A DNA stretch of 64,000 bases from JAFEDN01 sp963818985 (GTDB lineage: Bacteria > Pseudomonadota > Gammaproteobacteria > Coxiellales > Coxiellaceae), in NCBI GenBank assembly GCA_963818985.1, contig CAWFUJ010000008.1:214940-278939 (forward strand), given 5' to 3'. A program made the translations under genes and the position numbers. This document shows, one piece after another, positions 18,800-28,133 of the stretch (the first letter of the stretch is position 1; the number at the start of each line of letters is the position of its first letter). The notes beneath the pieces are model-generated. The model was not told the origin of the DNA. It ran no database searches and saw only the letters and a program-made list of their open reading frames with translations.

Positions 18800-19856
18800 A
18801 TGTGGCCAGTGACAAATTTGACGAAAAAATTGGGTATTTCTCTTCCCATTATTCAAGCCCCTATGGCAGGTGGAGCAACTATGCCACAACTAGTGGCTGC
18901 TGTATCAAATTCGGGAGGATTGGGATCATTAGCTGCAGGTTATATTGCTCCAGATGAAATTAAGCATGCGATAAAAAAAATTCGCGAATTAACTTCCAAC
19001 CCTTTCGCAGTCAACCTGTTTATTCCTGAAGAGCATCACGCAACCTCTATTCAAATTCAAAAGGCTTGTAACGATATTAATCAAACTTGCGGTGAATTAG
19101 GGATTGAAGTTTCTCCCATCCAGGAGCCTTATGCGCAGCCCTTCGAAGAACAACTCCATGTTATCTTTGAAGAAGAAATTCCTGTATTTAGTTATACCTT
19201 CGGTCTTCTCAATGCTGTGTGGGTATCCCGATTTAAAAAAATTCACACCATTTTAATAGGCACTGCAACGAATCTAGCTGAAGCTCAGGCGCTCAAAGAT
19301 ACTGGTGCTGACATGATTGTCGCCCAAGGGAGTGAGGCAGGAGGACACCGAGGTACATTTTTGAATAAATCCGAAGATTCACTCATTGGGCTGATGAGTT
19401 TAGTCCCTCAATTAGCAGACACCCTAAAAATACCGATTGTTGCTGCTGGTGGTATTATGGATGGGCGAGGCATCCTGGCGACCTTTAATTTAGGCGCTTG
19501 TACAGATGGGAACTGCATTTTTAACTTGCCATGAGTCAGGCATTCCGCCTATCTATAAGCAAGTTTTATTAACACAGAAGCAAGATACCACTATTTTAAC
19601 ACGTTCTTTTTCCGGCAAATTAGGTCGTGGTATCCGTAATCAGTTTACGGATCATTTAAACCAATCAAATATTCTGGATTACCCGATTCAAAATGCACTC
19701 ACAAGCGCCATGCGAAAAGCAGCAACCACACAAAACAATATCAACTTTGTGTCGCTTTGGTCTGGGCAATCGGCGCAATTGTGCAGAAATATAAGTGCAC
19801 GAGAATTAGTGAGTAATTTAGTCATAGAGGTGGAGCATCATGAACTTAAATATTAG
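18800..19856 (+). pseudogene. Nitronate monooxygenase, one frameshift
   Basis: An FMN enzyme oxidising toxic nitronates such as propionate-3-nitronate. The N-terminus has PIIQAPMAGGATMPQLVAAV and NSGGLGSLAAGY. The middle has DMIVAQGSEAGGHRG, the substrate-binding His motif, and VAAGGIMDGRGI. A base is missing near 19507: the next frame resumes QMGTAFLTCHESG and runs to a stop at 19856, with NFVSLWSGQSAQL near the end. Combined length of about 350 residues equals the family. Its end overlaps the GNAT start by 17 bases. Confidence 0.88.
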
Positions 19857-20298
19857 AAAAGCTAACCGAGAAGATTTGGTTCAAATAATACAATTGCTGA
19901 CAAACGATCCTCTGGGAAAACAGCGAGAATCTTATCAAGATCCTTTTCCGACCGAGTATTATCAAGCATTCGAAGAAATCGATACTGATAAAAATCAATA
20001 TCTGATTGTGGTTGAGGACAATCACAAAATTATCGGGACACTACAATTAACGATCATTACTTATTTGACTTATCGCGGCGGAAAGCGCGGCCAAATTGAA
20101 GGTGTGCGCATCGATGAAACTTATCGGCGGCATGGAATCGGAAAAATGATGATACAATGGGCTATTGATAAAGCGCGAGAATTAAACTGTCATTTAGTCC
20201 AACTGACTATGGATAAAAAACGGCAAGAAACCATCGAATTTTATAAAAAATTAGGCTTCATTGATTCTCATGAAGGAATGAAACTGCATTTTCGATAA
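19840..20298 (+). CDS. GNAT-family N-acetyltransferase
   Basis: 152 residues of one GNAT domain that moves an acetyl group from acetyl-CoA to an amine. The core is GKRGQIEGVRIDETYRRHGIGKMMI, with the pyrophosphate-binding R-R-x-G-I-G loop. LVQLTMDKKRQETIEFYKKLGF follows, as in the final helix and strand. Substrate is unknown. AGGTGGAG sits just ahead of the ATG. The start lies within the nitronate monooxygenase end. The 256 bases downstream hold only short scrambled frames that may be gene remains. Confidence 0.88.
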   Translation: MNLNIRKANREDLVQIIQLLTNDPLGKQRESYQDPFPTEYYQAFEEIDTDKNQYLIVVEDNHKIIGTLQLTIITYLTYRGGKRGQIEGVRIDETYRRHGIGKMMIQWAIDKARELNCHLVQLTMDKKRQETIEFYKKLGFIDSHEGMKLHFR

Positions 20299-20554
20299 AG
20301 TGCCATATGATTAAAAAATCTGTCTCCCTTAAAGTCAACGACGGTGCGCACTGAGATCGGCTTGCCGAAAAATATCTGCGTACTTGATACTCACCTGATT
20401 CAATTGCCATCGTTGCCGACGCTGGGTCTTATTTTGTATCGCGCTGAAACCAAACCGGAGCCTATTGCATAACGGCTTTTAGATATCGTTTTAGATATAC
20501 TGAAGCAATCTTTCGGTTTTTTGCAAAGATTAGATTTAGATTAGAAGAGTAAAA

Positions 20555-20962
20555 ATGCAGAAAGGCAAGTGCCAATGCGGAGCAATTCGTTATGAAAGCG
20601 AAGGCCAACCTATTGCTTTGTATATTTGCCACTGCAGAGAATGTCAGAAGCAGTCTGCGTCCGCCTTTGGGATTTCTTTGGATGTGAATCGCGCTCACTT
20701 TCGTATTACTCAAGGAAAACCGAAATATTGGTTTCGCACTACTGATAGCGGTAGAGAACTTAAATGCGCTTTTTGCGCTACTTGTGGTTCACGACTTTGG
20801 CATGAATACGAATCTGGTGCTCACTCAGAAACCATTTCAATTAAAGGAGGTTCGCTTGATCAACCACTCGATGTGTCTCATGCCATTCATGTTTGGATCT
20901 CTCGGAAATTGCCTGGTATTTTGATACCCGGCGATGCTAAACAACTTCCCGAAGATGAATGA
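20555..20962 (+). CDS. GFA-family zinc protein
   Basis: 135 residues of the glutathione-dependent formaldehyde-activating (Gfa/CENP-V) fold. Zinc ligands are visible as KGKCQCGAIRYE, ICHCRECQKQSASAFG and CATCGSRLWHE. The C-terminal VSHAIHVWISRKLPG matches the family's H-I-W-x-x-x-x-P. Members bind small thiol adducts; most have no proven reaction. It stands alone on the plus strand, with AGAAGAG upstream of its ATG. Confidence 0.9.
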   Translation: MQKGKCQCGAIRYESEGQPIALYICHCRECQKQSASAFGISLDVNRAHFRITQGKPKYWFRTTDSGRELKCAFCATCGSRLWHEYESGAHSETISIKGGSLDQPLDVSHAIHVWISRKLPGILIPGDAKQLPEDE

Positions 20963-21307
20963 TTCCTAGCGCCATTGATGTCATTAGCACCAGGGCCTAC
21001 TAAAAATAATCCCCACGGGGAAATTTCATTCGGTTCCAAAAGCCGTCCCAAGGGATTTTGTGAATGAATTTTTTAGCAATTCAGCATTTTGTGGATTGTT
21101 CCATACCGGAGTACACTTTGCGGCAAACCGCTCCGTTTAATTTTTTCGGACTCACATTCCGGCAAAATTATGGCAAAGTTTTTGGAGGTTTTGAAAAGTG
21201 GTTATAAGCCTTTCGCATCCCCGGGATTTCTGACAAGTGTTGACCCTTACTCGAAAAATTAATTAATATAAATACTCATCCTTGCATAGTGAATTACTTA
21301 GGAATTT
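20963..21307. other. Intergenic, no gene seen
   Basis: 345 bases without a convincing frame. It includes CCCCACGGGG, a short palindrome, and TTGACCC at 21240. An AT-rich tract leads to the lipase start, so the lipase promoter is probably in the last 80 bases. Confidence 0.4.
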
Positions 21308-22318
21308 ATGAAAAATATTAAAAATCTATTGAGCATCATCCTACTTTCATTGAGCTGCTGGAATTTAGCAGCCGCCAACAGGCAAGTTAACGCACCCACT
21401 CCTGTTTATGAACGCATGATTGTATTTGGAGACAGCTATTCGGATAATGGCAATGTCTACCGATTAACTCGTGGTAAGTATCCCAATGCCATCCGCTATT
21501 TCCAGGGTCGTTTTAGCGACGGCCCGGTATGGACAGAATATCTGGCCAGAGATTTTCATCTTAATCCCGATGATCGAAATCAGTTTATTAACTATGCGTA
21601 TGGTCAGGCTAAAGTATTAGCCCCGGCAAGTATTACAGTCGGCGGTCACCCTGATAAGAATTACGTCATTCCCAGTTTGTCGCAACAAATTAATACTTTT
21701 TTAAAACAGCATAAAAATTTTAATGAAAAAGATATCGTGGTGGTATTTATAGCAGCTAACGATTTTTTTGATATACCTAATCATCAGGCGCAACTTTTTT
21801 TCAAAAACATAGCGGATGAAGAAGCTAAGCAAATCGATCGCTTGATTCAAGCAGGGGCTCGACATATCATCGTGCTCAATGGCCGTGAAGTGACGCGCTC
21901 ACCACTGGCGACAATAGTGGCTGAAAAAAATGTCGCCCCTGGCAGGAAAGATTTAGCCAATCAGTTTATTAAAAATAGGCAAGGATTAATTCAGATCTAC
22001 AATAATAATTTAGCTAGGAATTTACAGGCGAAACCACCGGTTTTTATTTACGATACCTATCAATTCGATCATTCTATCTTAACAAAAATTGACCACGGTG
22101 GATTTCATTATAAAATGCACTCAACTCTTGCTGTCATGCAGTACGCCAATACCAGTTGCTATCAAAATAATCAGGGGGATTATCAAAATATAGCTGGAGC
22201 GGTCTGTAATGATCCGCAGCATTATTTTTTCTATGACCGTATCCACACCACCCGTTTCGTTAATTATTTATTGGCGCAGGATGTTTTTAAGCAATTTCAG
22301 CATTCATTATCTCAATAA
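21308..22318 (+). CDS. Secreted GDSL (SGNH) lipase/lysophospholipase
   Basis: 336 residues with a signal peptide (MKNIKNLLSIILLSLSCWN to LAAA). Block I is VFGDSYSDNGNVYRL with the nucleophile Ser. RFSDGPVWTEYLARDF follows, then block III VFIAANDFFD with the oxyanion Asn. Near the end, FFYDRIHTTRFVNYLLA carries the Asp-x-x-His pair. The pattern is that of thermolabile-haemolysin/PlaA-type esterases exported by gammaproteobacteria, including Legionella, where they cleave lysophospholipids of host membranes. AGGA precedes the ATG. Confidence 0.88.
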   Translation: MKNIKNLLSIILLSLSCWNLAAANRQVNAPTPVYERMIVFGDSYSDNGNVYRLTRGKYPNAIRYFQGRFSDGPVWTEYLARDFHLNPDDRNQFINYAYGQAKVLAPASITVGGHPDKNYVIPSLSQQINTFLKQHKNFNEKDIVVVFIAANDFFDIPNHQAQLFFKNIADEEAKQIDRLIQAGARHIIVLNGREVTRSPLATIVAEKNVAPGRKDLANQFIKNRQGLIQIYNNNLARNLQAKPPVFIYDTYQFDHSILTKIDHGGFHYKMHSTLAVMQYANTSCYQNNQGDYQNIAGAVCNDPQHYFFYDRIHTTRFVNYLLAQDVFKQFQHSLSQ

Positions 22319-22498
22319 AATGGGTGTAGTCTGCCAACCGAAATACTTCCAGGTCCGCAAAAATTGACCCTGACTCAGGAAATCATTAGTTTGCCGAATG
22401 ACTTAGGGAAAAGAATATCAGGAGACTCGTTAATAGTATAAATCAAATGCCGATATGGTTAGCAAATATTGTCCAGAAATACGCAAGGTTAAATCAAC

Positions 22499-22681
22499 GT
22501 GGCTGAGCAATTTTTCAAACTCGGTGCGATAGACCAAAAAGAAATCATTAATTCATTGTCTTCACAAATAGGACTCACTCCTCAAGTCATTGAAAAAGAT
22601 ATTTGGGTTTGTTGGGTATTAGATAAATTGTTTAGTATGGTGGTACATCTCTTTCCAAAGGCTCGACAGAAAGAGGGTTAA
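22499..22681 (+). pseudogene. AbiEii/AbiGii-type nucleotidyltransferase toxin, stump
   Basis: From a GTG, sixty codons read FFKLGAIDQKEIINSLSSQI, then TPQVIEKDIWVCWVLDKLF, the N-terminal helix pair of AbiEii toxins. A shift then destroys the frame just where GGTSLSKAY-like sequence should come; GTSLSKGSTERGLNI can be read in another frame. The catalytic part and an AbiEi antitoxin are missing. It is a relic of an abortive-infection system. Confidence 0.6.
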
Positions 22682-23108
22682 ATATCATCCCTTACTAAAA
22701 ATTATTATGATTTACGGCGTCCAGAACTTAGCCATGAATGCATACCTAGTGACCAGCAACGCCTAAATGGAGATGGTGAAAAACCGACTTTGTGGGAGGA
22801 CTGTGAAAATAGAGGCGGTACACACGTAATTTTTAGTAGTAATACAAAAACCAATAGTACAAAAAAACGTTAAGCTTTAAATTGCATTAAAGACTTCAGA
22901 CCAGATTAACTCGCAAACTTGAAGGCTGAAGATGAATACAATCAGTTGCTAATCTAATTAGCCAATAAAGCTGAAAATCGTTTTATTAACTAAATTTTCC
23001 CTGTTATTATTTAACTTGTTCTCAATGATATCAGCTACATTTTTTAAGCCTTTAATTAGTAGCAATCCTTAAGTATTATTGGGCAAAAAGATGTGCGGAG
23101 ATGAAAGG
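22682..23108 (+). other. Gene remains and spacer
   Basis: An open frame without a start runs 22682-22873: NYYDLRRPELSHECIPSDQQ, later EKPTLWEDCENRGGTHVIF, then KKR and stop. It looks like real protein but no family is recognised; it may be the far end of a deleted gene. Bases 22874-23108 show nothing further. Confidence 0.3.
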
Positions 23109-23996
23109 ATGGAAAGTTTTATTTCCCTCAAACCCAAAACTGATTTATTTCTGCAATTGAAAGATGGACGGCGCTTGGGTTTTGCAGAATATGGCGCCCC
23201 AAATGGTAAACCGGTTTTATTTTTTCATGGACTCACTGGAAATAGATTTGACGTAGTTCTAGTTCATCAAGCAGCGCTTGCAAATGATTGTCGACTGATT
23301 AGTATTGACAGACCCGGAGTTGGAATTTCTTCCATAGATAAAAAACGGAGCATCCTTTCATGGGTAGATGATATTGAAGCGTTGACAGACTACTTGAGAA
23401 TTAAAAAGTTTTCAATCATTGGCCATTCGGGTGGTGCGCCATTTGCTGTCGCCTGCACATATAAAATGTCTGATCAGTTAAATGGCGTTGCTATTGTTGC
23501 TGGGATAGGTCCTGTTGAAATTCCTGAAGTACTAGCCAGTTTGTCTAAAGGAAAACGATTTCTAAATAATGCAATTAATACTATGCCCTGGATTGCTAAC
23601 TGCATGATGAAACTGACATCAATAATGTTTAAAAATCCTAAATTGCTAAAATACGGACTAAAACAAATGCCTGAAGTGGATGTTCTTGCGTTGCAATCCC
23701 AGGAGAGTCATGAAGAGTTGGCGGCGAGAATGATGGAAACATTTAGACAGGGTATTATCGGTGCATCTCAGGATATGCAATTAATACTCAAGCCATGGGG
23801 ATTTAATCTCACTAAAATCAAATTAAAATGTCTAATCACCATTTGGCAAGGCGGTTTGGACAAACAAGTTCCCGCAGAACACGCAGAAATCTATGCACGG
23901 CTACTCCCCAACGCAACATTACACTTTTTTAAGCAGGAAGGACATATCTCTTTGCTGACAAACAAAGGAAAAGAAATTTTACAAAGTATTTGTTGA
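23109..23996 (+). CDS. Alpha/beta hydrolase
   Basis: A 295-residue hydrolase. The oxyanion strand is PVLFFHGLTGNRF, then ISIDRPGVGISS, the nucleophile elbow SIIGHSGGAPFAVA, the acidic strand ITIWQGGLDKQVP and the catalytic His in FFKQEGHISLL. All three triad members are therefore present. No signal peptide is seen, so it acts in the cytosol. Start ATG 23109 is preferred to 23091 because GGAG lies eight bases ahead. The substrate is unknown. Confidence 0.85.
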   Translation: MESFISLKPKTDLFLQLKDGRRLGFAEYGAPNGKPVLFFHGLTGNRFDVVLVHQAALANDCRLISIDRPGVGISSIDKKRSILSWVDDIEALTDYLRIKKFSIIGHSGGAPFAVACTYKMSDQLNGVAIVAGIGPVEIPEVLASLSKGKRFLNNAINTMPWIANCMMKLTSIMFKNPKLLKYGLKQMPEVDVLALQSQESHEELAARMMETFRQGIIGASQDMQLILKPWGFNLTKIKLKCLITIWQGGLDKQVPAEHAEIYARLLPNATLHFFKQEGHISLLTNKGKEILQSIC

Positions 23997-24356
23997 AGAC
24001 TGATTCGCCAATTTGCACCGCCGTTATAATTATTTTGGCATTTCCTTTTTTGAGATCGGTATGGAACTTATCAGTTTTCCTTATTTTGTCTATTCCGTAT
24101 TGACTGATAGTAACATTTTGGTTAAGTTGGGTGATCAGCTCAGGATTTATAGAGTCTTTTACGTATTTAGAAGAGCATCTTAAATATCTCTCTTCTACAA
24201 GAAAATCTAGGGGTCACGTGGGGTCACAATTTAAGTATTTTTGAAATAATTATACAAATTGTGAAGGGGCGCCCATTTTATATATTAACAATTAAAAACA
24301 AAAAGTTATAATAATATTGCGAAGCTCAACATCAAGAATGATCCATCAGGGGAACT
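23997..24356. other. Spacer with an unassigned minus-strand fragment
   Basis: On the minus strand about 24190 to 24000 reads DSINPELITQLNQNVTISQY and then YGIDKIRKTDKFHTDLKKGN, without a start codon. It is protein-like but unrecognised, and would be the last coding remnant before the island end. Two GGGGTCAC boxes (near 24210 and 24221) lie nearby. Confidence 0.25.
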
Positions 24357-24400
24357 GACTGAAAATCCTTGTGTCCCCAGTTCAATTCTGGGTCTGGCCA
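24357..24400 (+). repeat. Direct repeat of the tRNA-Phe 3' end (putative att site)
   Basis: These 44 bases equal 12177-12220: the end of the anticodon stem-loop, variable loop, T arm and acceptor 3' strand with discriminator. There is no 5' half, so it is not a tRNA gene. The CCA present in the intact gene is absent here (TATG follows). Confidence 0.9.
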
Positions 24401-24406
24401 TATGTT

Positions 24407-25718
24407 TTATTTCAATGTGGTTGTCATGTTGACATCCACTGGCTGTATCTCAAGTGGGTTAACAAAACTACCAATAGTATACGCTGCAAAAGCGCCTAGT
24501 TGACCGGCCAGCGAGCCAAGGCTTAATCCCTTTACCCCCGCACGTATGCGAGGCCCTGGATCGTAAAGATTGGATTTTCCCAGAGCCCAATCAACTGAAG
24601 CTAAACCACACACTACTAATCCAGTGAGTACTGGGCTGAAGGGCATTATTGCACCCAGTCCAATACCTAACATCCCAGCTGCAGCAAGATCAGTTTTATT
24701 AGTATAATGAATAGATGGCAGCACTTTATCGGCAGAGTGTGCCGACATACCCATTCTTTCAGCTTGCTTTACATCGCCCGGCCACTGACTAATCACACAG
24801 ATTTGATCTAGAGGAATCTCTTTAGTTTTTAGATGATTACTTAATGTCCTAATTAAGTAATCCGTCCGCAGGGGTTTTACATCAGGAATAAAAGACTGTT
24901 CTTGTCCAGGTAACTTAAATTGTTGATATCGATACGAAACATCCAGATAAACTGGCTTACCGTTTATCCGACCAATCAATAAAGCAGGGGTGTCGCTACC
25001 ATGCTCTATTTTATCGGGATGAAAAAAGATTAATGGGTAGCGCCGGTAAAGATAGAGCATGAGTCGATACATATCCATTTCATTGCTATTAGACATGATT
25101 CGGGTTTCTACAATTTTAGACCCAGGTTTTCCGCTCTCATCTATGATCGTCTCCATCCGTTTTATAAAGTCCTTACCGTATTTTTCATTTTCATCATAAG
25201 GTCTAATACGACAACCCCAAGCATCTTCAATCAAGGCAAAATGAAATATCTTTATTATCCAGCTCCTCTTCTGAGGAAATTTTTTTACCGTGCAAACACA
25301 AATACAGCTCTCGCTGGGCAAATATCCTTTGCTTAACTTGATTAGGGTAATTAATTTCTGCAAGTTTTGGAAAAAAATCCTCTAACAAGCTGTTAACGAA
25401 TAGGTTTGTTGCTGCAAACGGAGCTGTTTCCATTTTCTGTTCATGTGACCCAAGCTTATAATTTCCAATAAGGCGTTCCAAACTTGATCGGATTGTTCTC
25501 ACTTCATCCAAAGCAATTAGCATGCGCTTATCCATCAGCATTGACCAATTGTTTTGGTTATTAAATAATTTTAGCAATTCTTCATCAGTTAACTTACTTT
25601 CAGATAAAATTTTTAGAAAGGCAAACTGCCATAGCGAGGTACCTTCTTTTTCTGAGTGATGTAATGCTGATGCATTCACAATCAGCGCTTTAATTTTATT
25701 CATTTGAATTCCGCGCAT
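24407..25718 (-). pseudogene. Unrecognised protein, one frameshift
   Basis: Two frames join near 25240 into a protein of about 435 residues. The N-terminal part is helical and charged (MNKIKALIVNASALHHSEKE, later DKRMLIALDEVRTIRSSLERL). The C-terminal part has MDMYRLMLYLYRRYPLIFFH, LLIGRINGKPVYLDVSYRYQ, KPLRTDYLIRTLSNHL and a Gly/Ala-rich hydrophobic stretch (LAAAGMLGIGLGAIMPFSPV and VKGLSLGSLAGQLGAFAAYT) that could be two membrane hairpins. I recognise no family. It sits just outside the island repeat. A host-directed or secreted role is possible in this type of organism but unsupported. Confidence 0.5.
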
Positions 25719-26018
25719 ATAAAACCTCTTATTTTATTAAAAAGCGAAAGGCAACTTTTATAACCATATTTGCTGCTCCTGGCTAAGGTCAAATTGTATC
25801 AATTATTTCTTCGCAGGATAAGGGGCTAATATTATTTTTTGCTCATGCCGTAACCCTACCCTATTCTTAACTTTAGTAAAGCTATACGCTGATTATGCTC
25901 GAAAAATACTTTCGATAAGTCACCCATTAAAGTGGTATGATTTCACTACCTCTGCTTTTCGGGCATAATTGAGGATTAATAGTTTTACGGTCAACAATCA
26001 TATGTATAAGGAGGTACT
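25719..26018. other. Divergent intergenic region before amt
   Basis: 300 AT-rich bases between two divergent genes, with no frame of note. A strong ribosome-binding site, AAGGAGGT at 26008-26015, directly precedes the amt ATG. Promoters for both sides are expected here but none is clear. Confidence 0.4.
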
Positions 26019-27251
26019 ATGTTTAACAGTGGGGATACTTCTTGGTTATTGCTCTCATCAGCCTGGGTGTTATTAATGACGCCTGGAGTTGCATTTTTCT
26101 ATTCAGGCCTGGTTTCAACGCGTAGTGTCATTAATACCATTAATATGAGCTTCATCTGTTTAGCTGTTATTCCTTTATTATGGGCTTTAATTGAATTTAG
26201 TTTGGCTTTTTCAACTGGAAATATTTTTATTGGAAACCTTCATTGGATAGGACTAAAAGAAATCAGCATTTCCACCCAAAATAACACGGCTAAAGTTCCT
26301 CAATATGCTTTTATAGTCTTTCAAATGATGTTTGCTGTTATCGCTCCTGCTTTGATCTCAGGCGCTATTGTGGGACGAATGAAATTCAAAGCGTATGTAA
26401 TTTTTATTATTTTATGGAGCTTATTCATCTACACGCCTGTTGCCCATTGGGTATGGGGGCCAGATGGCTGGATTGCAAAATTAGGTGCGATTGATTTTGC
26501 AGGAGGAACAGTTGTCCACGTTAATGCTGGATTTGCAGCGCTTGTTGCTGCCATTATTTTAGGACCTAGATTAGCTACCAATGAAAATATTCATGAAGTC
26601 CCTCATAATATTCCATTTGTTATCTTAGGTTCATCTTTACTATGGTTTGGCTGGTATGGGTTTAATGCCGGTTCTGCCTTAACGGCTGATGGACTGGCCA
26701 GTGTGTCATTTGTCACCACCACATTGGCTGCATCCGCATCTATTTTCACCTGGACAATATTGTCTTGGCTAAGAGGACACCCATCTTCTGCAATTGGCAA
26801 AGCCTGTTCTGCTGTTATCGGATTAGTGACAATTACCCCCGCTGCCGGCTATGTAACACCGATGGGAGCCATATTAATTGGCTGTGTGGGCGCGACGGTA
26901 TGTTACTACTTCATGTCATACAGAAGTAAATTGCTTAGAAAAATTGATGATACTTTGGATGTCTTCATCTGTCATGGAATAGCAGGAGTAACAGGATCCA
27001 TTATGACTGGGCTTCTGGCCACTAAAAACATCAATGCAGCAGGTCCTAATGGTCTTTTTTATGGAAATCCGCAGCTAGTAGTAAAGCAATTAATAGCAGT
27101 GGGCGCCACCATATTAATGACTGTTGTGGGAACCGCTTTAATATTGTATTTTTTGAAAACTTTTATGCATATTCGTCCAAATCCAGAAGAAGAAGCACAA
27201 GGTATAGATATCAGTGAGCATGGTGAGAATGCTTATGAGCGTTTGACCTAA
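26019..27251 (+). CDS. amt: Ammonium transporter (Amt/MEP/Rh family)
   Basis: A 410-residue membrane protein with eleven expected helices. Characteristic segments are WVLLMTPGVAFFYSGLV, YAFIVFQMMFAVIAPALISG, HWVWGPDGWI, the Amt signature IDFAGGTVVHVNAGFAAL with the first pore His, SSLLWFGWYGFNAGS, and DTLDVFICHGIAGVTGSIMTG with the second pore His. It takes up ammonium through the inner membrane. No glnK, the usual partner, is adjacent: a duplicated regulator cassette begins right after the stop. An insertion may have separated them. There is no signal-peptide extension. Confidence 0.93.
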   Translation: MFNSGDTSWLLLSSAWVLLMTPGVAFFYSGLVSTRSVINTINMSFICLAVIPLLWALIEFSLAFSTGNIFIGNLHWIGLKEISISTQNNTAKVPQYAFIVFQMMFAVIAPALISGAIVGRMKFKAYVIFIILWSLFIYTPVAHWVWGPDGWIAKLGAIDFAGGTVVHVNAGFAALVAAIILGPRLATNENIHEVPHNIPFVILGSSLLWFGWYGFNAGSALTADGLASVSFVTTTLAASASIFTWTILSWLRGHPSSAIGKACSAVIGLVTITPAAGYVTPMGAILIGCVGATVCYYFMSYRSKLLRKIDDTLDVFICHGIAGVTGSIMTGLLATKNINAAGPNGLFYGNPQLVVKQLIAVGATILMTVVGTALILYFLKTFMHIRPNPEEEAQGIDISEHGENAYERLT

Positions 27252-27333
27252 CCGCTCAGCACTGATTTGTTGACTCAATTGACCGATATGTGCAAAATGT
27301 CTTTGCAAATCTGCTAAATCCGATGAGGCAAAA

Positions 27334-27981
27334 ATGATTAAAATCATATTGACTGACGACCACGCTTTAATTCGCCAGGGCATTCGCCACATGCTTCACG
27401 ATACTAGAGACATCCAAGTAGTGGGTGAAGCCAGCAGCGGCATTGAGACGGTACAATTAGTTCGAGAATTGCGACCGCAGGTTATCATTTTAGACTTTCA
27501 ACTTCCAGATATCTCAGGCTTAGAAGTCACTTCTCGCTTACTGCGCGTAGATCCCAATTTAAAAATTCTGGTGGTTTCATCTGCAGTCAACGATTTATTT
27601 CCATTTCGACTTTTAGAAGCAGGCGCGCAAGGGTATTTAACTAAAAATACTTCTAAGGAAGAATTAATTCGTGGAATCAAAGCAGTGTATGCTAACCAGC
27701 GGGTTATCAGTCCAGAAGTAGCCAGCCGTTTAGCTTTAGCAAAAATCGATACCCAATCAAAATCTTCTTTTTATCAACTTTCCGATCGAGAAATGGAAGT
27801 GATGATGATGGTTATTCGTGGCAATTTTGTTAAAAACATTGCTGAAAAATTATTCTTAAGCCCTAAAACCGTTCACAGCTATCGTAGCCGAATTTTTGAA
27901 AAACTTGCTGTGGACAATGATGTCGCTCTGACTTTAATGGCTATTCGAGAAGGCTTGATTACTTTGGAAGAAGCCGGGTAG
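27334..27981 (+). CDS. LuxR/NarL-type response regulator (GacA/UvrY/LetA-like), copy A
   Basis: 215 residues: receiver domain with acidic pocket TDDHALIRQG, phosphoacceptor Asp in ILDFQLPDISGLEV, and the conserved Lys in GYLTKNTSKEEL. A LuxR helix-turn-helix at residues 145-205 follows (LSDREMEVMMMVIRGNFVKN, then LSPKTVHSYRSRIFEKL). The order and sequence resemble GacA/LetA regulators, which in Legionella drive small RNAs of the CsrA circuit and transmission traits. No cognate kinase is adjacent. GAGG sits five bases before the ATG. A second full copy lies inverted at 30173-30820. Confidence 0.88.
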   Translation: MIKIILTDDHALIRQGIRHMLHDTRDIQVVGEASSGIETVQLVRELRPQVIILDFQLPDISGLEVTSRLLRVDPNLKILVVSSAVNDLFPFRLLEAGAQGYLTKNTSKEELIRGIKAVYANQRVISPEVASRLALAKIDTQSKSSFYQLSDREMEVMMMVIRGNFVKNIAEKLFLSPKTVHSYRSRIFEKLAVDNDVALTLMAIREGLITLEEAG

Positions 27982-28133
27982 TTAGTCTATTTTGCAGACA
28001 GAGGACATCCACACGGGTCTCCATCAACATAATCACTTTGATTAATATCATCAATAGAGATGTTGTTAGTAACAATAAAAACGATCTAGTAAAGGATTAA
28101 GTATTAATAACGATTTTTTCAGGGATAAATAAC

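Noticed and set aside
24357..24400. Second tRNA-Phe gene
   Set aside because: Only the 3' 44 bases are present; there is no 5' acceptor strand or D arm.
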